Assembly (NCBI GenBank): GCA_035544635.1
Contig: DATKDQ010000065.1
Coordinates: forward strand, 1-15,988
Length of the DNA: 15,988 bases
Direction of reading: 5' to 3'
Origin: DATAFT01 sp035544635
GTDB lineage: Bacteria; Acidobacteriota; Thermoanaerobaculia; Multivoradales; Multivoraceae
The notes below the pieces were generated by a model that worked only from the letters and a program-made list of their open reading frames with translations, was not told where the DNA came from and did not search any database. Made by a program: the position numbers and the translations under genes. Of the stretch, positions 1-6,699 are shown piece by piece. The number at the start of each line of letters is the position of its first letter. Position 1 is the first letter of the stretch.

Positions 1-54
1 GAGGCCGACGCCGTGATCGTCGACGCGGCGCCGCCCAGGAGCGAGCGAGCGTAA
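1..54 (+). CDS. C-terminal end of an unidentified upstream gene (partial)
   Basis: Frame 1 is open from the window edge to a TAA at 52-54 and gives a 17-residue tail, EADAVIVDAAPPRSERA. The codons are almost all G/C in the third position, as in the confident genes here, which suggests true coding sequence. It ends 29 bp before the UvrA-family ATG on the same strand, so it may belong to the same transcript. The fragment is too short to identify a family, and chance opening of this frame cannot be excluded. Confidence 0.35.
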   Translation, partial: EADAVIVDAAPPRSERA

Positions 55-83
55 GGGGGACCGTCGAGTATCCTGTCCGAGGC

Positions 84-3080
84 ATGCATCGCGAGAGCGC
101 CGTCCGCGGCGCGAAGGTCGTGCGAGCGGAGGGCGTGGTAGAGACCACGCCCGCAGCACGCGCCGTCCGCGGCGCCAAAGAGAAGCGAGCGGAGGGCGTG
201 GTAGGTACCACGCCCGCAGCTCGCGCCATCGAGGTCGTCAAAGCCTCCACCCACAACCTCAAAGCGATCGACTGCAGCATCCCGCACGGGAAGGTGACCG
301 TGGTCACCGGCCCCTCGGGCTCGGGCAAGTCCTCGCTCGCGTTCGACACGGTGTACGCGGAGGCGCAGCGCCGCTTCATCGAGTCGATGTCGACCTACGC
401 CCGCCAGTTCCTCGAACAAGTCGAGCGGCCGCCGGTGGAGGCGATGCGCGGGATCCTGCCGGCGGTCGCCTTGGCGGCCCGCAACACGGTGAAGAACGCG
501 CGCTCGACCGTCGGCACGATGACCGAGGCCTACGACGTGCTGCGGCTGGTCTTCGCGCATCTCGGCCGGGTCGCGTGCGAGCACGGGCACGGAGAGCTGC
601 GCTCGTCGACGGCGCCACAGGCGGCCGATCAACTGGTCTCCGCCGCGGGCGGCGAGCCGATCACCGTGCTCGCTCCGATCCGGCGTCCGGCCAAGCGCGC
701 AGACGCCGCGCTCGCCGAGCTGGTCCGGCAGGGCTACTTCCGGATCCTCCACGACGGCCGGGTGGAGCGTATCGAGGCGCGCCGGCGCTGGCCCAAGGAG
801 CTCGATCCGCTGCCGCTCGTGCTCGGACGGTTCTCGCCCTCGCCACGGAGCCGCTCCCGACTGACCGCGGCCATCGAGGAGGCGTACCGGCTCTCCGGCG
901 GACGCGTCGAGCTTCGCGGTGCGCCGGACCGATTCCTCGGCCAGCGCCTGACCTGTCCCGAGTGCGGCGCGACCTCGACGCGGCCGCAGCCGGCGCTCTT
1001 CTCCTTCAACTCGCCGCTGGGCGCCTGCCCCGAGTGCCAGGGCTTCGGGCGGGTCATCGGTGTCGATCGCGAGCGGGTGATCCCGGACCCGGGCAAGACG
1101 CTGCGCGAGCGCCCGATCGCGCCCTGGAACAGCCCCTCGTACGAGGAGCACTACCAGCCGCTGTGGAAGGCGGCGCGCCGGCGCGGCGTCCCGCTCGACG
1201 TCCCCTGGCGCGATCTCGACGCCTCGGCCCGGGAGTGGGTGTGGAGCGGCGACGCCGATCGCGACTTCGTCTCTCTCTCGCGCTTCTTCGCCTGGCTCGA
1301 GCGCCGCAACTACAAGATGCACGTGCGCGTCCTGCTGTCGCGCTACCGTGCCTACGAGGAGTGCCGGAGCTGCGGCGGGCGGCGCCTCTGTCCGGAGGCG
1401 TTGTCGGTCAAGGTGAAGGGGAAGGACGCCTCGGAGCTGGCGCGCCTCTCGGTCGAGGAGCTGCGTGCGTGGCTTCAGGCGCAGACCTGGGAGCCGTGGG
1501 AGCGCGAGACCGCGGCCCACCTGCTCGACGAGCTCGGCGGCCGGCTCGACACGCTGCATCGCGTCGGCCTCGACTACCTGACGCTCGACCGTCAGGCGCG
1601 CACGCTGGCGGGCGGCGAGGCGCAGCGCATCCAGCTCGCGTCGGCGCTGGGCACCGGCCTCACCTCGACGCTCTACGTGCTCGACGAGCCGACGATCGGC
1701 CTCCATCCGCAGGACTCGGAGCGCCTGCTCGCGCTGCTCCGCGACCTGGCGAGCCGCGGCAACACGGTGCTGGTGGTCGAGCACGACCGCACCTTGATCC
1801 GGGGCGCGGATCACGTCATCGATCTCGGACCGCGCGCCGGCGACCGCGGCGGCGAGGTCATGGCGGAGGGGTCGTTCGAGGAGGTCCTGCGCAGCGAGAC
1901 GTCGCTGACCGCGCGGTACCTCCGCAACGGCATCTGGGGTGACGGCGAGCGCGCCGGCGCTGGCGGCGCCGGCGGCGATTGCGCTGCGAGCGAAGTGGCC
2001 GAGGCGAGGGCGGGTTGCGAGCCGCGCGGCGGCTTCGAGACCGCAGCGATCGACGTCGACGCCCTGCCGCGGATCGGGATCCGCGGCGCGGCCGAGAACA
2101 ACCTGCGCGATCTCGACGTCGACCTGCCGGTGGGCTGCCTGGTGGCGGTGACCGGAGTCTCGGGATCTGGTAAGTCGACGCTCGTCCACCGCGTGCTCCA
2201 CGACACCTACCAGCGCTCGAAGGGCGTGGTCGAGGTCGAGCCGGGTCGCTGCCGCGAGCTCCTCGGGCTCGAGCGGCTCGAGGACCTGGTGCTCGTCGAT
2301 CAGCGCCCGCTCGGACGCTCGAGCCGCTCCAACCCGGTCACCTACAGCAAGGCCTACGACGAGATCCGCAGGCTCTTCGCCTCGACGCCGAGCGCGCGCC
2401 GGGAGGGCGTCACCGCGGGCCACTTCTCGTTCAACCTCGAGGGCGGCCGCTGCCCCGACTGCGAGGGGACGGGTGTCGAGGAGGTCGACATGCAGTTCAT
2501 GGCCCCGGTCGAGGTGGTCTGCGACCGCTGTCAGGGCCGGCGCTTCCTGCCGAAGGTCCTCGCCGTGACCTGGGGCGGCCTCGACATCGCCGAGACGCTC
2601 GAGCTCACGGTCGAGCAGGCGCAGGCGCACTTCGCGGCGGAGTCGAGGGTGCGCCGCCGGTTGGAGTCCCTGGCCGCTGTAGGCCTCGGCTACCTGCGCC
2701 TCGGACAGTCCACGGCGACGCTGTCGGGCGGCGAGGCGCAGCGCCTCAAGCTCGCGACCTTCCTCGACGCCGGCCGCGGGGCGCGCCGTGCCGCGGCGCC
2801 CCGGCTCTTTCTCTTCGACGAGCCCACGACCGGGCTCCACATGGCCGACATCGATCTCCTGCATCGGACGCTGCGGCGTCTCGTCGCGCGGGGCGATGGC
2901 GTGGTGGTGATCGAGCACAGCCTGGACCTGATCGCGCGCGCCGACTGGATCGTCGACCTGGGGCCGGGCGGGGGCGAGCACGGCGGCGCGCTCCTCTTTT
3001 CGGGGCCGCGCCAGCGGTTCGTCGAGGAGGGCCGGAGCCCCACCGCCGTCGAGCTGCGCCTCTTCCTCGCCGGCGCGTGA
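84..3080 (+). CDS. uvrA: UvrA-family excinuclease ATPase (UvrA paralog) with repeat-derived N-terminal extension
   Basis: This is a 998-residue DNA-damage-recognition ATPase of the UvrA family, with two ABC ATPase modules. Visible motifs are Walker A GPSGSGKSS at 76-84 and GVSGSGKST at 691-699, zinc-finger cysteines 291/294/315/318 and 790/793/813/816, signature motifs LAGGEAQR at 508 and LSGGEAQR at 880, and Walker B Asp-Glu at 534-535 and 912-913. The stretch between the first Walker A and first zinc finger resembles the UvrB-binding region. The 'LERRNYKMHVRVLLSRYR' segment resembles a secondary UvrA group more than E. coli UvrA, so this may be a second UvrA rather than the housekeeping one. 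Family homology starts near residue 49 (IEVVKASTHNLKAI). Residues 6-48 are two copies of a 21-residue repeat encoded by a dispersed DNA element. ATG 84 is the only in-frame ATG before the conserved domain, but its ribosome site is weak and GTG starts at 135 or 198 are possible. A low-complexity Gly/Ala linker lies near 630-660. Confidence 0.9.
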   Translation: MHRESAVRGAKVVRAEGVVETTPAARAVRGAKEKRAEGVVGTTPAARAIEVVKASTHNLKAIDCSIPHGKVTVVTGPSGSGKSSLAFDTVYAEAQRRFIESMSTYARQFLEQVERPPVEAMRGILPAVALAARNTVKNARSTVGTMTEAYDVLRLVFAHLGRVACEHGHGELRSSTAPQAADQLVSAAGGEPITVLAPIRRPAKRADAALAELVRQGYFRILHDGRVERIEARRRWPKELDPLPLVLGRFSPSPRSRSRLTAAIEEAYRLSGGRVELRGAPDRFLGQRLTCPECGATSTRPQPALFSFNSPLGACPECQGFGRVIGVDRERVIPDPGKTLRERPIAPWNSPSYEEHYQPLWKAARRRGVPLDVPWRDLDASAREWVWSGDADRDFVSLSRFFAWLERRNYKMHVRVLLSRYRAYEECRSCGGRRLCPEALSVKVKGKDASELARLSVEELRAWLQAQTWEPWERETAAHLLDELGGRLDTLHRVGLDYLTLDRQARTLAGGEAQRIQLASALGTGLTSTLYVLDEPTIGLHPQDSERLLALLRDLASRGNTVLVVEHDRTLIRGADHVIDLGPRAGDRGGEVMAEGSFEEVLRSETSLTARYLRNGIWGDGERAGAGGAGGDCAASEVAEARAGCEPRGGFETAAIDVDALPRIGIRGAAENNLRDLDVDLPVGCLVAVTGVSGSGKSTLVHRVLHDTYQRSKGVVEVEPGRCRELLGLERLEDLVLVDQRPLGRSSRSNPVTYSKAYDEIRRLFASTPSARREGVTAGHFSFNLEGGRCPDCEGTGVEEVDMQFMAPVEVVCDRCQGRRFLPKVLAVTWGGLDIAETLELTVEQAQAHFAAESRVRRRLESLAAVGLGYLRLGQSTATLSGGEAQRLKLATFLDAGRGARRAAAPRLFLFDEPTTGLHMADIDLLHRTLRRLVARGDGVVVIEHSLDLIARADWIVDLGPGGGEHGGALLFSGPRQRFVEEGRSPTAVELRLFLAGA
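99..224 (+). repeat. Two tandem 63-bp palindrome-bearing repeat units inside the uvrA 5' end
   Basis: Unit 1 is 99-161 and unit 2 is 162-224. Each begins with GCCGTCCGCGGCGC (99-112 and 162-175), continues with about 18 nt ending in GCGAGCGGA, and then carries an inverted repeat. The arms are GGGCGTGGT at 131-139 with ACCACGCCC at 144-152, and GGGCGTGGTA at 194-203 with TACCACGCCC at 206-215. Each unit ends with GCAGC(A/T)CGC. The period is exactly 63 bp, so the units stay in frame and encode the peptide pattern AVRGAK..RAEGVV.TTPAAR twice. The same architecture occurs inverted at 4418-4542. Confidence 0.9.
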
Positions 3081-3112
3081 GCTTCGCCCCGGCCGGGGTG
3101 AACAGGCCTGCG

Positions 3113-3121
3113 TGCTACGAT
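3113..3121 (+). promoter_or_regulatory. Candidate extended -10 element upstream of gshA
   Basis: TGCTACGAT matches the extended -10 form TGn-TAnnnT and lies in the 212-bp gap between uvrA and gshA. No good -35 hexamer stands 16-18 bp upstream. A CCCCGGCCGGGG palindrome at 3087-3098 lies in that place instead and could bind an activator. If used, it gives a leader of about 165 nt. This is weak evidence from a single hexamer. Confidence 0.3.
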
Positions 3122-3280
3122 TTCCGCCCCCTCCAGCATCTCGTTGGTGGCCCTGGCGGTCGGCCGGCGACGTGGAGGGCGAGGTGGAAGCGCACGCGGC
3201 GGGTGGAGCGGGGAAGGTTCATGGCTTCACCAGCGCCCGCGGCCAGGGCCGGCGCCGCTTCCGATCCGTACCAGAGTCGA

Positions 3281-3286
3281 GAGGAG
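3281..3286 (+). promoter_or_regulatory. Ribosome binding site that sets the gshA start
   Basis: GAGGAG sits 6 nt before ATG 3293. The frame is open upstream as far as 3077, so this site decides the start. A second in-frame ATG at 3221 has GGAAGG close by and remains an alternative that would add 24 residues (MASPAPAARAGAASDPYQSR and so on) with no resemblance to the family. Confidence 0.65.
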
Positions 3287-3292
3287 ATCGCC

Positions 3293-4423
3293 ATGCCGCC
3301 CCGGCGACTGACGAAGGGATTCGAAGAGGAGGTCTACACCGGGACCTGGCGGGGCGATGTGGTCGGGCTCTCGCACCGGATCTCCGCCGCCCTCCCCGAC
3401 TTCTCGACCGAGCCCGACGCCCGCAACATCGAGTTCACCACCGAGCCCTTCCGCGACTACGAGGTGCTGCTCTCGCACCTCATGACCAAGCGCTGTCGGC
3501 TCCGGCGCTATCTCCGCGAGATCGGCAACTACACCCTCGTTCCCGGCTCGACCATCCCGCTCGGCGACACCCGGGAGTTCCACCTCTCGGATCCCGACAA
3601 CCCGTACTACGTCTTCATCCGCGACAGCTACGGCACCAACGTCGTCACCGCGAGCCATCACGTCAACGTCGGCATCGACGACATGGACGCGCTGTTCCGC
3701 GCCTACCGCGTGCTGCGGCTCGAGGCGCCGATGTTCCTCGCGCTGACCGCGACGTCGCCCTTCTTCGGTGGCGAGGTGACCGGGTTCCACTCCACTCGTT
3801 GGGGGCTGTTCCCGAAGACGCCGCCTGCCGTCCCCTTCTTCGCGGACCACGCGGAGTTCGTGCGCTGGGTCGAGGCCCGGCTCGCCGACGGCGCGATGTA
3901 CAACGCGCGGCACCTCTGGATCTCGGCTCGGCCCAACGGCCCGGTGAGCCCCTACGAGCTCAATCGGGTCGAGATGCGGATCACCGAGCGGATCGCCTGC
4001 CCGCGCCTCCTGGTGGCGGTCGCGGCATTCCTCGAGGCCCGGGTGTGGGAGGTGCTCGAGAGCCCAGGGCTCGATCCGCTGCGGCGGTCGTCGAGCGCGG
4101 AGCTCGAGGCCCTCGCGCTCGCGAACGAGGCGGCGGCGGCGCGGCACAGCCTCGATGCCACCGTCACCGATTGGAGCACGGGCCGGCCGGTGGCGATGCG
4201 CAGTTGGATCCTCGGGCGCCTGGCGGCGTCGGAGTCGATCGCGCAGCGCCACCGTCTGGTCGACTACCTCGCGCCGATCGGCGAGACGGTGGAGGAGGGC
4301 AATCAGGCGCAGCGCTGGCTCGAGCTGGTCGGCAGGGGATGGACGCCACGCAGAGTGATGATCGACGCGGTGGCGGAGGCGGCGGAGATCGACAAGGCCG
4401 TAATGGGCGCCGAATGCGCGTAG
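3293..4423 (+). CDS. gshA: Cyanobacterial-type glutamate-cysteine ligase
   Basis: This is a 376-residue enzyme of the cyanobacterial-type glutamate-cysteine ligase group, within the glutamine-synthetase-like GCS2 superfamily. The family joins L-glutamate and L-cysteine using ATP, the first step of glutathione synthesis, in the cytoplasm. Recognised segments are KGFEEEVYTGTWRGDVVGLS near the N-terminus, NIEFTTEP, YTLVPGSTIPLG, TASHHVNVGI, SPFFGGEVTGFHSTRWGLFP, RHLWISARPNG, ELNRVEMRI and ANEAAAARHSLDA. The start at 3293 follows the GAGGAG site and matches the family's short N-terminus. The gene lies directly before the glutathione-dependent formaldehyde enzymes, which supports glutathione synthesis as the role. 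No gshB (glutathione synthetase) is in the window. Its TAG stop lies inside a perfect 18-bp hairpin. A related gamma-glutamyl ligase for another thiol is the main alternative. Confidence 0.85.
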   Translation: MPPRRLTKGFEEEVYTGTWRGDVVGLSHRISAALPDFSTEPDARNIEFTTEPFRDYEVLLSHLMTKRCRLRRYLREIGNYTLVPGSTIPLGDTREFHLSDPDNPYYVFIRDSYGTNVVTASHHVNVGIDDMDALFRAYRVLRLEAPMFLALTATSPFFGGEVTGFHSTRWGLFPKTPPAVPFFADHAEFVRWVEARLADGAMYNARHLWISARPNGPVSPYELNRVEMRITERIACPRLLVAVAAFLEARVWEVLESPGLDPLRRSSSAELEALALANEAAAARHSLDATVTDWSTGRPVAMRSWILGRLAASESIAQRHRLVDYLAPIGETVEEGNQAQRWLELVGRGWTPRRVMIDAVAEAAEIDKAVMGAECA

Positions 4424-4457
4424 AAGGGGAATGGTGAATACCATTCCCCTTCTACGC
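4418..4457. other. Perfect 18-bp hairpin spanning the gshA stop codon
   Basis: The left arm GCGTAGAAGGGGAATGGT (4418-4435) and right arm ACCATTCCCCTTCTACGC (4440-4457) pair perfectly around a GAAT loop. The left arm contains the gshA stop codon (TAG, 4421-4423). There is no T-tract after the stem on either strand, so it is not a classical intrinsic terminator. It could stabilise the gshA mRNA end, block exonucleases, or reduce read-through into frmA. It is the longest palindrome of the four repeat units. Confidence 0.85.
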
Positions 4458-4542
4458 ATATATATGGCGCCGCGGACGGCGGCGGCTCCGGGAATGGTGA
4501 GTACCATTCCCTGCGCCGCCATGATTCAGCGCCGCGGACGGC
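4418..4542 (-). repeat. Two inverted-orientation copies of the 63-bp palindrome repeat between gshA and frmA
   Basis: Read on the minus strand, the order is GCCGTCCGCGGCGC (4542-4529), palindrome (4511-4490), GCCGTCCGCGGCGC again (4480-4467), palindrome (4457-4418). The blocks are 62 bp apart and the palindrome centres 63 bp apart. The core arms are GGGAATGGT and ACCATTCCC rather than GGGCGTGGT and ACCACGCCC as in the uvrA copies, and both arms changed together. The spacer between block and hairpin is not conserved; one spacer includes the palindrome CATATATATG (4457-4466). Confidence 0.88.
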
Positions 4543-4569
4543 TCTTGCTTCGGGAAGCCCGTGAGTCAA

Positions 4570-4577
4570 GGGAGGAG
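4570..4577 (+). promoter_or_regulatory. Ribosome binding site supporting a TTG start for frmA
   Basis: GGGAGGAG lies 6 nt before TTG 4584. The next codons (AAA GCG CGC GCG GCG) give MKARAAVAWEAG, which aligns with the usual N-terminus of class III alcohol dehydrogenases, and no ATG fits. The start codon is therefore TTG. Confidence 0.8.
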
Positions 4578-4583
4578 TGACTG

Positions 4584-5699
4584 TTGAAAGCGCGCGCGGC
4601 GGTGGCCTGGGAGGCGGGTCAGCCGCTCCAGATCGAAGAGGTCGAGATCGAGGGGCCGAAGGCCGGCGAGGCGCTGGTGCGTATCGTCGCGACCGGCGTC
4701 TGCCATACCGACGCCTTCACGCTCTCCGGCGAGGATCCGGAGGGCGTCTTCCCCGCCATCCTGGGGCACGAGGGCGGCGGCGTGGTCGAGGAGGTCGGGC
4801 CCGGGGTCACGAGCGTGGCACCCGGCGACCACGTGATCCCGCTCTACACGCCCGAGTGCGGCCGCTGCGAGTTCTGCGCGTCGGGCAAGACCAACCTGTG
4901 TCAGGCGATCCGCGCCACGCAGGGACGTGGGCTGATGCCCGACGAGACCAGCCGTTTCCGCAGCCGCGGCCGGACGGTGTACCACTTCATGGGCACCAGC
5001 ACGTTCTCCGAATACACCGTGCTTCCGGAGATCGCGCTCGCGCTGGTCAGCAGAGCGGCTCCGCTCGACGAGGTGTGCCTCCTGGGCTGCGGCATCACGA
5101 CCGGGATCGGCGCCGTCCTCAACACCGCCAAGGTCGAGCCGGGATCGACGGTCGCCGTCTTCGGCCTCGGCGGAGTCGGCCTGTCAGTGGTACAGGGCGC
5201 GGTGATGGCCGGAGCGGGGCGCATCCTCGCAGTCGACGTCAACCCGGACAAGTTCGAGCTCGCGCGCCAACTCGGCGCCACCGACGTCGTCGACCCGCGC
5301 GATCACGATCTCCCCATCCAGCAGGTGATCGTGGATCTCACCGCCGGGGGCGTGGACTACTCGTTCGAGTGCGTGGGGAACGTCGAGCTCATGCGCTCGG
5401 CGCTCGAGTGCTGCCACAAGGGATGGGGGCAGTCGATCATCATCGGCGTCGCGGGCGCGGGGAAGGAGATCCGGACCCGCCCGTTCCAGCTCGTGACCGG
5501 GAGAGTGTGGAAGGGCAGCGCGTTCGGCGGCGTCAAGGGTCGCACCCAGCTCCCCGGCATGGTCGAGCAGGCGATGCGCGGCGAGATCCGCATCGATCCG
5601 TACATCACCCACCGCATGGGTCTCGAGGAGATCAACCGCGCGTTCGACCTGATGCACGAGGGAGAGAGCATCCGCACGGTGGTCACGATGAAGCCGTAG
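4584..5699 (+). CDS. frmA: S-(hydroxymethyl)glutathione dehydrogenase / class III alcohol dehydrogenase
   Basis: The 371-residue protein oxidises S-hydroxymethylglutathione, the spontaneous adduct of formaldehyde and glutathione, to S-formylglutathione with NAD+. It matches the zinc medium-chain dehydrogenase family along its full length (E. coli FrmA is about 369 residues). Visible residues are catalytic zinc ligands Cys40 (GVCHTD), His62 (GHEGGG) and Cys169 (LLGCGITTG), structural zinc cysteines 92, 95, 98 and 106, and the nucleotide-binding GLGGVG at 194-199. Arg110 (QAIRATQG) corresponds to human Arg115, which binds the glutathione carboxylate. The segments GLMPDETSRF, YHFMGTSTFSEYTV and RPFQLVTGRVWKG are characteristic of class III. 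Translation starts at TTG after a strong ribosome site. fghA follows after 23 bp, probably in the same transcript. Confidence 0.95.
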   Translation: MKARAAVAWEAGQPLQIEEVEIEGPKAGEALVRIVATGVCHTDAFTLSGEDPEGVFPAILGHEGGGVVEEVGPGVTSVAPGDHVIPLYTPECGRCEFCASGKTNLCQAIRATQGRGLMPDETSRFRSRGRTVYHFMGTSTFSEYTVLPEIALALVSRAAPLDEVCLLGCGITTGIGAVLNTAKVEPGSTVAVFGLGGVGLSVVQGAVMAGAGRILAVDVNPDKFELARQLGATDVVDPRDHDLPIQQVIVDLTAGGVDYSFECVGNVELMRSALECCHKGWGQSIIIGVAGAGKEIRTRPFQLVTGRVWKGSAFGGVKGRTQLPGMVEQAMRGEIRIDPYITHRMGLEEINRAFDLMHEGESIRTVVTMKP

Positions 5700-5722
5700 A
5701 GGAGCAAGGACGCGAGCGCCGC

Positions 5723-6571
5723 ATGGAAGAGACCTCTTCGAGCAAGTGCTTCGGCGGGCATCAGAAGTTCTTCACCCACGCCTCCGAGGTGCTGGGCTGC
5801 GACATGAGCTTCGCGGTGTTCCTGCCTCCAGCGGCGGAGCAGGGAACCTGCCCGGTCCTGTACTGGCTGTCCGGGCTCACCTGCACCGAGCAGAACTTCG
5901 TGACCACGGCGGGCGCGCAGCGCGCGGCCGCGGAGCAGGGATTGCTCCTGGTGGTCCCCGACACCAGTCCGCGCGGTTCGCAGGTGCCGGACGCCGCAGA
6001 CGACCCCTACCTCGGGTGCGGCGCCGGCTTCTACCTGAACGCGACGCAGCCGCCCTGGCGCGACTACTACCTGATGCACGACTACGTCGCCCATGAGCTA
6101 CCTGCGCTGGTCGAGGCGGCGTTCCCGGTGGCGAAGGACAAGCGTGGCGCACGGCGCGGGATCTCCGGACACTCGATGGGCGGGCACGGCGCGATCCTGA
6201 TCGCGCTGCGCAACCCTGGCCGCTACCGGTCCCTGTCGGCGTTCGCGCCCATCTCGTCACCCACCCGCTGCCCCTGGGGACAAAACGCCTTTCTCCACTA
6301 CCTCGGCGAAGACCGCTCGACCTGGGAGGAGTGGGATGCCTCGCTCCTGGTGCGCGACGCCGAGGAACGGCTCCCGATGCTGGTGGATCAGGGCGAGGAG
6401 GATCCGTTCCTCCTCGATCAGCTCAAACCCAGCCTGCTGCAGAAGGCCTGCACCATGGCCGAGCATCCCCTCAAGATGCGGATGCGAGCCGGCTACGACC
6501 ACAGCTACTTCTTCGTCGCGAGCTTCATCCAGGAGCACATGGAGTATCACGTGGCGGCGCTCTCTGGGTGA
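5723..6571 (+). CDS. fghA: S-formylglutathione hydrolase
   Basis: This 282-residue esterase-D-type alpha/beta hydrolase cleaves S-formylglutathione to formate and glutathione, the step after FrmA. The likely catalytic triad is Ser151 in GHSMGG, Asp227 in DQGEEDPFL and His260 in YDHSYFF; human esterase D uses nearly the same positions (149, 226, 260). Other family segments are LYWLSGLTCTEQNF, DTSPRG, GAGFYLNAT, and YDYV-like MHDYVAHELP. Length is normal for FrmB/YeiG/esterase D. ATG 5723 lies 23 bp after the frmA stop; AAGGA upstream is rather distant (about 12 nt), so coupling from frmA may help initiation. The gene faces the GAPDH pair convergently. Confidence 0.95.
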   Translation: MEETSSSKCFGGHQKFFTHASEVLGCDMSFAVFLPPAAEQGTCPVLYWLSGLTCTEQNFVTTAGAQRAAAEQGLLLVVPDTSPRGSQVPDAADDPYLGCGAGFYLNATQPPWRDYYLMHDYVAHELPALVEAAFPVAKDKRGARRGISGHSMGGHGAILIALRNPGRYRSLSAFAPISSPTRCPWGQNAFLHYLGEDRSTWEEWDASLLVRDAEERLPMLVDQGEEDPFLLDQLKPSLLQKACTMAEHPLKMRMRAGYDHSYFFVASFIQEHMEYHVAALSG

Positions 6572-6699
6572 GGATCCGTCGTCGCTCTCACTCGCCGACG
6601 CGGTGGAGGCCGGCGAAGTGGGCGCCGAGCCGCGCCAGCGCGATCGCGCCGAGGGAGAGGCCGAACATCAAGCAGGCGCCGTGCCCGACGCGGCTCGGT

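Noticed and set aside
69..74. TATCCT as a -10 element for the UvrA-family gene
   Set aside because: It matches four of six bases, but no -35 is present and the upstream gene ends only 14 bp earlier, so read-through is as likely.
99..224. CRISPR array or simple tandem repeat at the uvrA 5' end
   Set aside because: There are only two units per locus, the whole unit rather than a repeat-spacer pattern is conserved, and no cas gene is nearby.
3081..3292. Riboswitch or structured RNA in the gshA leader
   Set aside because: The leader is long and GC-rich, but no known riboswitch consensus or strong terminator/anti-terminator pair was found on reading it.
4457..4466. CATATATATG as a promoter -10 for frmA
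   Set aside because: It is AT-rich, but it lies inside the repeat spacer, has no -35 at the right distance, and is itself a palindrome that may belong to the element.
3227..4569. Long open frames on the minus strand opposite gshA
   Set aside because: They are mirror frames of a high-GC gene. Their Arg/Gly/Pro-rich translations match no family, and their first residues come from the repeat elements.
4577..5722. Fusion of frmA-region frame with fghA as one long protein
   Set aside because: The frame through frmA is the wrong frame for that gene, gives low-complexity peptide, and joins fghA only because no stop intervenes before ATG 5723.
6588..6668. A 26-residue hydrophobic minus-strand ORF (starting MFGLSLGAIALARLGAHFAG) in the gap between fghA and gap
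   Set aside because: It could be a small membrane peptide or a gene remnant, but there is no ribosome site and it may arise by chance in GC-rich sequence. It is worth keeping only if conserved in relatives.
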